This document shows positions 5,650-12,482 of a DNA stretch of 12,482 nucleotides, in pieces (the first letter of the stretch is position 1; the number at the start of each line of letters is the position of its first letter). Source of the stretch: CAZNPW01 sp964575185 (GTDB lineage Bacteria > Pseudomonadota > Alphaproteobacteria > Rhodobacterales > Rhodobacteraceae); NCBI GenBank assembly GCA_964575185.1, contig CAZNPW010000074.1:1-12482 (forward strand), written 5' to 3'. The position numbers and the translations under genes are program-made. The notes beneath the pieces are model-generated. The model saw only the letters and a program-made list of their open reading frames with translations, did not search any database and was not told where the DNA came from.

Positions 5650-6257
5650 TCCCGACCCTCGCCACCGACCCGCTGACCCTCGCGGCCGTGGCCGTCCTCG
5701 CCTACCTTGTGGGGTCGATCCCATTCGGCGTGCTCGTCACCCGCGCCATGGGCCTCGGCGACGTGCGCGCCATCGGGTCGGGCAACATCGGTGCGACCAA
5801 CGTGCTGCGCACCGGCAGCCGCGGCGCGGCGCTGGCGACGCTGATCCTTGACGGGGCCAAGGGCGGGGTCGCGGTGCTGCTCGCCCGGTGGTGGGCCGAC
5901 GAGGACGCGGCCCAGCTCGCCGCGCTGTGCAGCTTTCTCGGCCATCTCTTCCCCGTCTGGCTGGCCTTCCGCGGCGGCAAGGGGGTCGCGACCTTCTACG
6001 GCACGCTCCTCGCGCTCGCCTGGCCCGCGGGCCTCGCGGCGCTGGCGGTCTGGCTCGCGGTGGCGGCGGCGACGCGGATCTCGTCGCTCGCGGCGCTGGT
6101 CTCGGTCGGCACGGCGCAGGTCGCGGCCTGGGCGCTGGGCGCGCCGGAGCTCATCGCGCTTCTGGCGGCGATGGCGCTTCTGGTATTCTGGAAGCACCGC
6201 CCCAACATCGCCCGCCTGCGCGCCGGAACCGAGCCGCGGATCGGCGCGAAGGGGTGA
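5646..6257 (+). CDS. plsY: glycerol-3-phosphate acyltransferase PlsY
   Basis: PlsY is an integral inner-membrane enzyme that moves an acyl group from acyl phosphate to glycerol 3-phosphate, making lysophosphatidate, the first step of phospholipid synthesis. The 203-residue length is typical. Visible are the hydrophobic first segment with GSIPFG (23-28), the first active-site motif IGSGNIGATNVLR (43-55), DGAKGG (69-74), the second motif GHLFPVWLAFRGGKGVAT (99-116), further hydrophobic segments at about 119-141 and 145-181, and the final KHRPNIARLRAGTEPR (183-198). The ATG overlaps the pyrC stop (ATGA), so it is probably translated from the pyr transcript, an operon that ties lipid and pyrimidine supply. 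It ends 4 bp from the end of gshA, which runs the opposite way. Confidence 0.96.
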   Translation: MIPTLATDPLTLAAVAVLAYLVGSIPFGVLVTRAMGLGDVRAIGSGNIGATNVLRTGSRGAALATLILDGAKGGVAVLLARWWADEDAAQLAALCSFLGHLFPVWLAFRGGKGVATFYGTLLALAWPAGLAALAVWLAVAAATRISSLAALVSVGTAQVAAWALGAPELIALLAAMALLVFWKHRPNIARLRAGTEPRIGAKG

Positions 6258-6261
6258 CGAG

Positions 6262-7596
6262 CTACAGGCTGGTCGCCGCGGCGATCCCCGTCGGGTCGTT
6301 CCCCCATGCCGCGAGCAGGCGGTCCGCCTGGACCTCGCCCGACCGGACGCTCTCCTGCACGGGTGCCAGGAACCGCTCCTCCCCCAGCCCCCGCGCCGCC
6401 AGCCCCGCGGCCGACAGCGACACCGCCCGCGCCGCCAGCTCCGCCAGCCGCACGCCGCCCGCCTCGCCCGCCAGCGCCCGCTCGCTCGCGGCGACCCGCA
6501 GGCCCTCGCGCGTCGCGGCATCCAGGCCGCGCACCAGGTCCCAGGCGGCATCAAGCGCCCCCTGGTCGTACATCAGCCCGACCCAGAAGGCGGGCAGCGC
6601 CACGAGGTGCGGCACGTCCCCCGCATCCGCCCCCCGCATCTCGATGTAGCGCTTCACCCGCGCCTCGGGGAACACCGTCGTCAGGTGGTCCGCCCAGTCG
6701 CTCAGCGTCGGGCGCTCGCCGGGCAGCGCGGGCAGCTTCCCGGCCATGAAGTCGCGGAAGCTCTGCCCCAGCGCGTCGATGTAGCGCCCGTCGCGGTAGA
6801 CGAAGTACATCGGCACATCCAGCACCCAGTCGACGTAAGCCTGGAAGCCCATCCCCTCCTCGAAAACCCACGGCAGCATTCCCGTCCGCGCGTCGTCGAG
6901 CCCCCGCCAGATGCGGCTGCGCCAGGACCGGTGCCCGTTCGCGCGGCCCTCGAAGAACGGCGAGGAGGCGAACAGCGCCGTCGCCACCGTCTGGAGGGCC
7001 AGCGCCACGCGCAGCTTCTTCACCATGTCGGCCTCGGACGCATAGTCGAGGTTCACCTGCACCGTGCAGGTGCGGTACATCATCTGCGTCCCGTGCGTGC
7101 CGACCCGGCCCATGTAGTCGGTCATCAGGCGGTAGCGGCCCTTCGGCATCACCGGCATCTCGGACGCCCCCCAGGCGGGCGCGGCCCCGATCCCCATGAA
7201 CCGCACGCCCATCGGCCCGGCGACCCCTTCGACCTCGGCCAGGTGCTGGCGCAGCTCGGCATCGGTGTCGTGCAGCGTGCGCAGCGGCGCGCCCGACAGC
7301 TCGAACTGCCCGCCGGGCTCCAGGCTGATGTTCGCGGCCCCCCGCGTCAGGCCGATGACTTGCTCGCCCTCGCGCACCGGCACCCAGCCGTGCCGCGCCT
7401 CCAGCCCCGCGAAGATCGCGCGGATCGACCGGGGGCCGTCGTAGGGCAGCGGAGCGCCCGTGTCGGTCAGCCAGCCGAACTTCTCGTGCTCGGTGCCGAT
7501 GCGCCACGCCTGCTTCGGCTTGCAGCCCGATGCCAGATACTCCGCCAGCTGCCCGAACCGTTCGATCGGCCCGCCGCCGGACTGGGGAATCGACAT
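6262..7596 (-). CDS. gshA: glutamate-cysteine ligase, plant/alphaproteobacterial type
   Basis: The enzyme joins glutamate and cysteine with ATP to give gamma-glutamylcysteine, the limiting step of glutathione synthesis in the cytoplasm. The 444-residue protein is close to the usual 450 of the type shared by proteobacteria and plants, not the E. coli type. Motifs are IGTEHEKFGW (33-42), NISLEPGGQFELSGAPL (89-105), MGRVGTHGTQMMYRTCTVQV (162-181) with the following NLD, SSPFFEGRANGHRSWRS (211-227), VPMYFVYRDGRYI (261-273), and VKRYIEMRGAD (314-324). The ATG at 7596 is chosen because an AGAAGG lies nine bases upstream and the first conserved block follows at a normal distance; a GTG at 7629 in the same frame would add 11 residues. 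It lies 57 bp downstream of the unknown membrane protein gene and may share its transcript with rsmE. Confidence 0.96.
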   Translation of the reverse strand: MSIPQSGGGPIERFGQLAEYLASGCKPKQAWRIGTEHEKFGWLTDTGAPLPYDGPRSIRAIFAGLEARHGWVPVREGEQVIGLTRGAANISLEPGGQFELSGAPLRTLHDTDAELRQHLAEVEGVAGPMGVRFMGIGAAPAWGASEMPVMPKGRYRLMTDYMGRVGTHGTQMMYRTCTVQVNLDYASEADMVKKLRVALALQTVATALFASSPFFEGRANGHRSWRSRIWRGLDDARTGMLPWVFEEGMGFQAYVDWVLDVPMYFVYRDGRYIDALGQSFRDFMAGKLPALPGERPTLSDWADHLTTVFPEARVKRYIEMRGADAGDVPHLVALPAFWVGLMYDQGALDAAWDLVRGLDAATREGLRVAASERALAGEAGGVRLAELAARAVSLSAAGLAARGLGEERFLAPVQESVRSGEVQADRLLAAWGNDPTGIAAATSL

Positions 7597-7653
7597 CTGG
7601 GCTGGCCTTCTTCCGGTCGTGCGCGCCACAGGTGCAGGGCAGGCCGTGCGCCG

Positions 7654-8187
7654 TCAAGCCCGCCGGTCGTCCAGCGCGGCCTGCCGGTGCCAGACCAGCA
7701 CCGGCGCCGGCTCGACCGCCAGCCCCGGCCCGGCCGCGGGCGGCGGCCGCAGCGCCGCGACGAGCCGCGCGCTGTCCATCCCCGGCAGGCTGACGAAGGC
7801 GTCGAACAGCGCCTCCGCCCCCGCCGCGTCGACCGGGATCAGGATCGCCTGCCCGTCGGCCTGCCGCAGCCGCCACAGTTTCCGCCCGCGCAAGGTGACG
7901 AGCCGGAGGTCCACCGTCTCGGCCAGCGACACCGCGCCCCCCACCACCGGCCCCAAGTAGCTGACCTGCCCCTCCACCACCTCGACCACGCCGGGTGCCG
8001 CGATCTCGGTATGAAACCGCATCCGCCGCCGCGCGGTCACGGCCCACCCGGCCCCGAGCGCGGCGACCGCCAGCCCCGCCGGGATCAGCAGCCACCCGCC
8101 CCGGCTCGCCAGCCACAGCCCCAAGGCCGCCAGGGCCAGGGCCGCGATCACCTCGCGCCACGGGGCAAGGACGGCCAGGCGGTTCAC
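7654..8187 (-). CDS. Conserved-type membrane protein of unknown function
   Basis: I do not recognise the family of this 177-residue protein. Two hydrophobic segments lie at the N-terminus (about residues 10-24 and 28-46), separated by a short SRGGW turn, and then comes RRRMRF and a soluble beta-rich domain of about 110 residues with VVEVVEGQVSYLGP, LAETVDLRLVTLRGRKLWRL and ILIPVDAAGAEALFDAFVSL. The layout resembles membrane-anchored PH-like domains facing the cytoplasm, but that is only a guess. The GTG start overlaps the rsmE stop (GTGA), which both supports the start and shows coupled translation. It lies between rsmE and gshA, in the same direction, with no clear link to either function. 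The C-terminal 25 residues are proline- and alanine-rich. Confidence 0.8.
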   Translation of the reverse strand: MNRLAVLAPWREVIAALALAALGLWLASRGGWLLIPAGLAVAALGAGWAVTARRRMRFHTEIAAPGVVEVVEGQVSYLGPVVGGAVSLAETVDLRLVTLRGRKLWRLRQADGQAILIPVDAAGAEALFDAFVSLPGMDSARLVAALRPPPAAGPGLAVEPAPVLVWHRQAALDDRRA

Positions 8188-8897
8188 CCCCAGTCCCCCA
8201 GCGCCGCCTGCCACAAGGCAAGCGCCGCCACCGCCGCCGTATCCGCCCGCAGGATGCGCGGCCCGAGGCTCACCGGCACCGCCTGCGGCATCGCCCGGAG
8301 CCGCGCCTGCTCGGCCTCCGCAAACCCGCCCTCGGGCCCGACCAGCACCGCCCAGGGCCCGCGCCGCTGGCCCGAAAGGCCCGCCGCGGCCCCGGCCAGA
8401 TGCTCGTCGCACCACATGATCCGCCGGTCGGCGGGCCAGCCCGCGAGCAGCCGGTCGAGCGGCTGCAGCGCCTCCACCGGCGGCACGAAGGTTCCGCCGC
8501 ACTGCTCCGCCGCCTCGACCGCGTGGGCCTGCAGGCGGTCCTGCCGGATCCGGTCGGCGTTGGTGAACCGCGTCTGCACCGGCAGGATGCGCGCCGCCCC
8601 CATCTCCGCCGCCTTCTCCACGATGAAGTCCGTGCGCGCCTTCTTCAGCGGCGCGAAGACCAGCCACAGGTCGGGCGGCAGGCGCAGCGGCCCCACCTGC
8701 GCCACGCAGGCCAGCGCGCCCTTCCGCCCGAACGAGGTCACCTCGGCCCGCCATTCCCCGTCGCGCCCATTGAACAGGTGCACCGCGGCTCCCGGCCCCA
8801 GCCGCATCACCGCGAACAGGTAATGCGCCTGCTCCGCCGTCAGGGCGACGGCTTGCCCCGCGGCCAGCGGCTGATCTACATGAAGGCGCACTTTCAT
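8184..8897 (-). CDS. rsmE: 16S rRNA (uracil1498-N3)-methyltransferase
   Basis: RsmE methylates N3 of U1498 in 16S rRNA using S-adenosylmethionine and belongs to the SPOUT class with a trefoil knot. The 237-residue protein shows the N-terminal PUA-like domain (RLHVDQPL, AHYLFAVMRLGPGAAVHLFN at 24-43, RAEV) and the knot domain with APLKKARTDFIVEKAAEMGA (82-101), EAAEQCGGTFVP (128-139), VLVGPEGGFAEAE (184-196) and SLGPRILRADTAAVAAL (210-226), which form the cofactor site. The start at MKVRLHVDQPL fits the family. Its ATG shares bases with a possible ubiA ATG on the other strand, and no good ribosome binding site precedes it, so a leaderless transcript is possible. The stop overlaps the next gene. 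Confidence 0.95.
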   Translation of the reverse strand: MKVRLHVDQPLAAGQAVALTAEQAHYLFAVMRLGPGAAVHLFNGRDGEWRAEVTSFGRKGALACVAQVGPLRLPPDLWLVFAPLKKARTDFIVEKAAEMGAARILPVQTRFTNADRIRQDRLQAHAVEAAEQCGGTFVPPVEALQPLDRLLAGWPADRRIMWCDEHLAGAAAGLSGQRRGPWAVLVGPEGGFAEAEQARLRAMPQAVPVSLGPRILRADTAAVAALALWQAALGDWG

Positions 8898-9864
8898 GGG
8901 ACGCGAAACTATGGCCGCGCCGCCCGACATGCCAGAGGCCGTGGCGGACGCCCCGCCAGGCAACTGGGTCGACACGCTCGCCCCGGCGGCGACGCGGCCC
9001 TTCCTGCGGCTGTCGCGCGCCGACCGGCCGATCGGCACGTGGCTTCTGTTCATCCCCTGCCTGTGGGGCGTCTTCCTGTCGGCCGGGCAGACAGGCCTGC
9101 GGCCCTGGGACGCCTGGATCGTCGCGGGCTGCGCGGCGGGCGCCTTCCTGATGCGCGGCGCGGGCTGCACCTGGAACGACATTACCGACCGTCACATCGA
9201 CGCTGCGGTCGCCCGCACCCGGTCGCGCCCGTTGCCCTCGGGGCAGGTCACCGTCGTGCAGGCGCTGGTCTGGATGGCGCTGCAGGCGGTGCTGGCGGCG
9301 GCGATCCTGTTCACTTTCGACCGCGCCGCGATCCTGACGGGCCTCGCCGCGCTGGTTCCCGTCGCCGTCTACCCCTTCGCCAAGCGCTTCACCTGGTGGC
9401 CGCAGGCCTTCCTCGGCGTCGCGTTCAACTGGGGCGCGCTGTTCGCCTGGACGGCGCATCAGGGCACGCTCGGCTGGCCCGCGGTGGTCCTCTACGCCGC
9501 GGGCATCGCCTGGACGCTGTTCTACGACACGATCTACGCCCGCCAGGACATCCAGGACGACGCGCTGATCGGCGTGCGCTCCACCGCGCGGCTGTTCGGG
9601 CCGCGAACCCTGCCGTGGCTGCGCGGCTTCGCCATGGCGACGGTGGTGCTGGCCGGGATGGCCGTGATCCTCGCGCTGATCGGGGCTTCTCCACTGGCCA
9701 TGGCGACAGGCCTCGCAGGGGTCTGGGCGATGGGCTGGCACATGGCCTGGCAACTGCGGCGGCTGGATGTCGACGACCCGGTGTCATGCCTGAACGTCTT
9801 CCGCGCCAACCGCGACGCGGGCCTGCTGCTTGCGCTGTTTCTCGCCCTTGCGGCGATATCGTGA
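8896..9864 (+). CDS. ubiA: 4-hydroxybenzoate polyprenyltransferase
   Basis: UbiA attaches the polyprenyl chain to 4-hydroxybenzoate in the inner membrane, an early step of ubiquinone synthesis. The 322-residue protein has about eight hydrophobic segments and both Asp-rich motifs that bind magnesium and prenyl diphosphate: NDITDRHID (94-102) and YARQDIQDDALIG (214-226). Other typical stretches are RADRPIGTWLLFIPCLWG (41-58), RTRSRPLPSG (107-116) and the C-terminal LNVFRANRDAG (299-309). Two starts are possible. The ATG at 8896 has an AAGG nine or so bases upstream but overlaps the rsmE start on the other strand; the ATG at 8911 (MAAPPDM) would leave a 13-bp gap. The product is certain, the start is not. 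A GC-rich hairpin follows the stop. Confidence 0.95.
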   Translation: MGRETMAAPPDMPEAVADAPPGNWVDTLAPAATRPFLRLSRADRPIGTWLLFIPCLWGVFLSAGQTGLRPWDAWIVAGCAAGAFLMRGAGCTWNDITDRHIDAAVARTRSRPLPSGQVTVVQALVWMALQAVLAAAILFTFDRAAILTGLAALVPVAVYPFAKRFTWWPQAFLGVAFNWGALFAWTAHQGTLGWPAVVLYAAGIAWTLFYDTIYARQDIQDDALIGVRSTARLFGPRTLPWLRGFAMATVVLAGMAVILALIGASPLAMATGLAGVWAMGWHMAWQLRRLDVDDPVSCLNVFRANRDAGLLLALFLALAAIS

Positions 9865-9867
9865 TGA

Positions 9868-9886
9868 CCCCGGCGTTGCACCGGGG
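9868..9886 (+). terminator. GC hairpin just after ubiA, possible weak terminator
   Basis: CCCCGG and CCGGGG form a 6-bp stem around the 7-base loop CGTTGCA, starting 3 bp after the ubiA stop. No T-run follows, so intrinsic termination is doubtful; it may only protect the 3' end of the ubiA message or cause pausing before the OmpA-family gene. Confidence 0.3.
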
Positions 9887-9937
9887 CCGCCACCGCCGTA
9901 AGCCGCCGCGTCGCCTGCCACAGCCCAGCGGACCACG

Positions 9938-11881
9938 ATGCCCCCGACCTCCCGCCTGCCGCCCCGCCTGATCGCGCCCGCCGCCTTCGCCCTCGCCGCC
10001 CTGCTCGCGCTGTCGGCCGCCTGGGGGCTGACGCGGGTGGTCGAGACGCGCGGCACCGCCGCGGTGCAGGCCGAGCTGCGGCGCGCCGGGATCGACTGGG
10101 TCGAGGTCCGGGCCGACGGCCTGCAGGTCCAGCTCTCGGGCACCGCGCCGAACGAGGCCGCGCGTTTCCGCGCGCTGAACGCGGCCGGCCGCGCGGTGCA
10201 GGCGGCGCGGGTGCAGGACGCGCTCGAGGTGCGGCCTGCGACCGCAATCGCCGCCCCCGACTTCGTCGTCGAGATGCTGCGCAACGACGCCGAGATCCAG
10301 CTCATCGGCCTGGTGCCCGAGGTCGGCCCCGACGCCGCGCCCGAGGCGATGGACAAGGACGAGATCGCCGCCGCCGCGCTGGTCCTGCCCGGGGCGCGGG
10401 TCGCCGACATGCTGGAAAGCGCGGCCTACCCCGCCACCGCCACCTGGGACGCCGCGATCCGCTTCGGCCTGTCGGCGCTGGCCGAACTGCCGCGGTCCAA
10501 GGTCTCGGTCACGGCCGGGCGGGTCGCCATCACCGCCATCGCCGACAGCGACGCCGAGAAGCGCCGGATCGAGGGGCTTCTGAACCGCACCGCGCCCGAC
10601 GGCGTGACGCTGGTGATGGACATCTCGGCCCCCCGCCCCGTCATCGCTCCCTTCACCCTGCGCTTCCTCACCGACGGCAACGGCACCCGCTTCGACGCCT
10701 GTTCGGCCGACACGGCCGAGGCACGCGACCGCATCATCGCCGCCGCCAACGCCGCCGGCATGGCGGGCAAGGCGCTCTGCACGCTCGGCCTCGGCTCGCC
10801 CTCGCCGCGCTGGGCCGAGGCGGTGACGGCCGGCATCGCGGCGGTGCAGGCGCTGGGCGGCGGCAGCGTCACCTTCTCGGACGGCGACGTGACGCTGGTC
10901 GCCGCCGAGGGCACGCCGCAGGCGACCTTCGACCAGGCGGTCGGCGCGCTGCAGCGTGCGCTGCCCCCGGCCTTCTCGCTCGACGCGACCCTGCCGCTCG
11001 CCACCGACACCCAGGCCGGCCCGGCCGAGTTCACCGCGACGCTGACGCCCGAGGGCCGGGTCGCGCTGCGTGGGCGGCTGACCGACGCGCTGCAGCGCGA
11101 TGCGGTGGACGCCTTCGCCCGCGCGACCTTCGGCGCGGCCGACGTCGACAGCGCCACGCGGATCGACCCGGGCATGCCGCAGGGCTGGCCGACCCGCGTC
11201 ATGGCGGGGATCGAGGCGCTGGGCCTGATCGCCAGCGGCAGCGTCACCGTCACGCCCGATGCGGTGACCGTCGCGGGCGTCACCGGATCGCGGACCGCGC
11301 AGGGCCGCATCACCCAGCTTCTGTCGGGCCAGCTCGGCCAGGGCCAGACCTTCACCGTCGACCTGCGCTACGACGAGGAGCTCGACCCCCTCGCGGCCCT
11401 GCCCACGCCCGACGAATGCCTTGCCGCGATGGACACGGTGGTCGCCCGGCAGAAGATCACCTTCACGCCGGGTTCGGCCGAGATCACCGGGGCCGCGCAG
11501 ACGGTTCTCGGCGCGCTCGCCGACGTGCTGGGCGACTGCCCGGCGCTTGCCGTCGAGATCGCCGGCTATACCGACGCGCAGGGCTCCGAAACCGGCAACC
11601 AGGCGCTGTCGCAGGCCCGGGCCGAGGCGGTGCTCATGGCGTTGCAGGGCCGCGGCGTCGACACCAGCGCGATGACCGCGCGCGGCTACGGCGAGGCGCG
11701 GCCCATCGCCGACAACGCCACCGAGGCGGGCCGCGAGGCCAACCGCCGGATCGAGTTTACACGGCCCGCCCGCCCCGCTACGCAGGCAGTCGCGGCCGCC
11801 CCGGTGTTCGACCCCGCAGCACCGTCGGTCGCGCCGACCGAACAGACCTCGCGCCCGGTGCGGCGCCCCGAAGGCCGCTAG
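9938..11881 (+). CDS. OmpA-family envelope protein with several BON-like repeats
   Basis: The 647-residue protein begins with a hydrophobic segment (about 11-30) that could be a signal peptide or an anchor; no lipobox Cys is seen. Residues 45-480 contain about five BON-like units, each a beta-turn-beta followed by a helix: near 54-85 (GLQVQLSGTAPNEAARFRAL), 188-215, 309-340, 365-398 (EGRVALRGRLTDALQRDAVD) and 435-465. The C-terminal OmpA/peptidoglycan-binding domain (about 500-607) has KITFTPGSAEI, VEIAGYTDAQGS with the binding Asp, LSQARAEAVLMAL, ARGYGEARPI and NRRIEF with the binding Arg. C494 and C534 flank the domain core and may form a disulfide. It probably links the membrane to the cell wall. 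It lies 73 bp after ubiA and 18 bp before a small membrane coiled-coil gene. A precise function cannot be given. Confidence 0.88.
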   Translation: MPPTSRLPPRLIAPAAFALAALLALSAAWGLTRVVETRGTAAVQAELRRAGIDWVEVRADGLQVQLSGTAPNEAARFRALNAAGRAVQAARVQDALEVRPATAIAAPDFVVEMLRNDAEIQLIGLVPEVGPDAAPEAMDKDEIAAAALVLPGARVADMLESAAYPATATWDAAIRFGLSALAELPRSKVSVTAGRVAITAIADSDAEKRRIEGLLNRTAPDGVTLVMDISAPRPVIAPFTLRFLTDGNGTRFDACSADTAEARDRIIAAANAAGMAGKALCTLGLGSPSPRWAEAVTAGIAAVQALGGGSVTFSDGDVTLVAAEGTPQATFDQAVGALQRALPPAFSLDATLPLATDTQAGPAEFTATLTPEGRVALRGRLTDALQRDAVDAFARATFGAADVDSATRIDPGMPQGWPTRVMAGIEALGLIASGSVTVTPDAVTVAGVTGSRTAQGRITQLLSGQLGQGQTFTVDLRYDEELDPLAALPTPDECLAAMDTVVARQKITFTPGSAEITGAAQTVLGALADVLGDCPALAVEIAGYTDAQGSETGNQALSQARAEAVLMALQGRGVDTSAMTARGYGEARPIADNATEAGREANRRIEFTRPARPATQAVAAAPVFDPAAPSVAPTEQTSRPVRRPEGR

Positions 11882-11899
11882 CGCAGGACGACCGCAGGC

Positions 11900-12229
11900 A
11901 TGGACCGCACCGACTTCGTGATCGCCACCACGGTCATCCTGCTTCTGGCCTTCGGCCTCGGCTGGTTCTCGTCCTGGGTGCTGCACCGCTTCGCCCGGGT
12001 CCAGGGCGCCGACCTGGCCGAACTCGACCGCATGGCGCAGTCGCTGCACGAGGCCGAGGAAACCCGTGACCAGGCGCTCTACTACATGGAAAGCCGGGAA
12101 GAGGAGCTGACCAGCCAGATCGCCCAGACCGAAGCCGAACTGCGCGCCGCGATGGAGGGACTGCGCGGCGCGCGCGCCGAAGTGGAGGACCTGCGGGCCT
12201 ATATCGAGAAGGGCCGCAGCGCGGGGTAG
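11900..12229 (+). CDS. Small membrane-anchored coiled-coil protein, unknown function
   Basis: This 109-residue protein has a single transmembrane helix at about residues 7-29 (FVIATTVILLLAFGLGWFSS) followed by a charged segment with heptad character (about 38-105: LAELDRMAQSLHEAEETRD, REEELTSQIAQTEAELRAAM, ARAEVEDLRAYIEKG). It looks like a bitopic inner-membrane protein with a soluble coiled coil. I do not recognise a named family. It starts 18 bp after the OmpA-family gene on the same strand, so the two are probably co-transcribed and may act together at the envelope; that link is inferred from position only. The open frame, length and clean domain pattern make a real gene likely. Confidence 0.82.
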   Translation: MDRTDFVIATTVILLLAFGLGWFSSWVLHRFARVQGADLAELDRMAQSLHEAEETRDQALYYMESREEELTSQIAQTEAELRAAMEGLRGARAEVEDLRAYIEKGRSAG

Positions 12230-12297
12230 GGGGCGCCGGTTTCCGCGCCGCACCTGTACGTCATCCCGGCCCGTGCCGACGGCTTCCCGTTTCACCA

Positions 12298-12326
12298 TTG
12301 AACGGGGCCGATGCCGGGCCTATGGC
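12298..12326 (+). promoter_or_regulatory. Candidate sigma70 promoter for the ribonuclease D gene
   Basis: TTGAAC (12298-12303) and TATGGC (12321-12326) are separated by 17 bp, in the only AT-richer part of the 119-bp gap before the ATG at 12349. The implied leader is about 16 bases and holds AAAGAGG as a ribosome binding site. The -35 matches four of six bases and the -10 three of six, so this is moderate evidence. Confidence 0.45.
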
Positions 12327-12348
12327 AAGGCCGACGAAAGAGGCCGCG

Positions 12349-12482
12349 ATGAACCACCTGCACCGCCACGACCTGCCCGACGGCCTGGACCTCGGCCCCG
12401 TCGTCGCCATCGACACCGAGACGATGGGCCTCGACCCCCGCCGCGACCGGCTGTGCCTGGTGCAGCTTTCGGCGGGCGACGG
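12349..12482 (+). CDS. rnd: ribonuclease D-type 3'-5' exonuclease, N-terminal part
   Basis: Only the first 44 codons are in the window. They start MNHLHRHDLPDGLDLGPV and reach AIDTETMGLDPRRDRLCLVQ (20-39), the first exonuclease motif of the DEDD superfamily, with the metal-binding D22 and E24. Enzymes of this kind trim the 3' ends of tRNA and other small RNAs. The short N-terminus before the motif is like the compact ribonuclease D proteins of Rhodobacteraceae, which lack the HRDC domains of the E. coli enzyme, but the truncated end prevents a check. An AAAGAGG lies six bases before the ATG. The gene is separated by 119 bp from the coiled-coil gene. Confidence 0.87.
   Translation, partial: MNHLHRHDLPDGLDLGPVVAIDTETMGLDPRRDRLCLVQLSAGD

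Noticed and set aside
5848..8823. A 991-codon open frame on the plus strand across plsY, gshA and rsmE
   Set aside because: It is out of phase with plsY and antisense to gshA and rsmE, with the Arg/Pro-rich composition of a GC shadow frame.
9876..9904. TTGCAC-17-TAAGCC as a promoter for the OmpA-family gene
   Set aside because: The -10 match is poor and the sequence overlaps the hairpin after ubiA; not better than chance.
12232..12249. GGCGC and GCGCC around CGGTTTCC after the coiled-coil gene, as a terminator
   Set aside because: The stem is only 5 bp with an 8-base loop and has no T-run.
12259..12284. GTCATCCCGGCCCGTGCC, resembling a decayed copy of the REP-like repeat
   Set aside because: The second arm of the palindrome is not intact, and the match to the 26-mer needs several changes and a gap; at this GC content it could be chance.
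9425..12298. A 957-codon open frame on the minus strand across ubiA, the OmpA-family gene and the coiled-coil gene
   Set aside because: The sequence is low complexity (Arg, Gly, Ala, Asp, His) with no recognisable domain, and it is antisense to three genes with clear motifs. Long stop-free antisense frames are expected at this GC content.

Overview
The window looks like chromosomal DNA of an alphaproteobacterium, most likely in the Rhodobacteraceae (Rhodobacterales). GC is very high throughout, so long spurious open frames lie antisense to most real genes. Genes are tightly packed with 4-bp start/stop overlaps, and the gene pairs (UDG-moaB, rsmE beside ubiA and gshA, an OmpA-family gene ahead of a ribonuclease D gene) fit that family. 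This placement rests on recalled family traits, not on a search.

Left part (1-3203, all minus strand): transcription runs leftward from a secreted RTX-type protein (1812-3203) into a cysteine-free family-4-like uracil-DNA glycosylase (997-1773), moaB (461-1000, ATGA overlap with the glycosylase), and the N-terminal part of an RND-efflux periplasmic adaptor (1-404, cut by the window edge). Centre (3315-6257, plus): pyrB, a pyrC-type gene whose metal-binding residues are missing, and plsY, which overlaps pyrC by ATGA. The RTX gene and pyrB are divergent and share a 111-bp gap with two back-to-back promoter-like sequences. Right-centre (6262-8897, minus): rsmE, an unknown two-helix membrane protein overlapping it by GTGA, and gshA, which meets plsY tail to tail with 4 bp between. 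Right part (8896-12482, plus): ubiA, whose ATG may overlap the rsmE ATG on the other strand, a BON/OmpA-domain envelope protein, a small membrane coiled-coil protein, and the start of a ribonuclease D gene behind its own promoter-like sequence.

Most of the window is housekeeping: pyrimidine synthesis, phospholipid acylation, glutathione and ubiquinone synthesis, rRNA modification, molybdenum cofactor and DNA repair. The RTX gene is the one clearly accessory gene. I found no rRNA, tRNA, CRISPR array, transposase or phage gene, and no gap over 300 bp without a gene.

I do not see a new multi-gene system here. The observations most worth checking are a 26-bp palindromic repeat present three times: once in frame inside the glycosylase gene, and twice as an inverted pair between pyrB and pyrC. 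Others are the degenerate dihydroorotase active site, the absence of cysteines in the glycosylase, and a composite repeat in the RTX protein that merges two repeat types.
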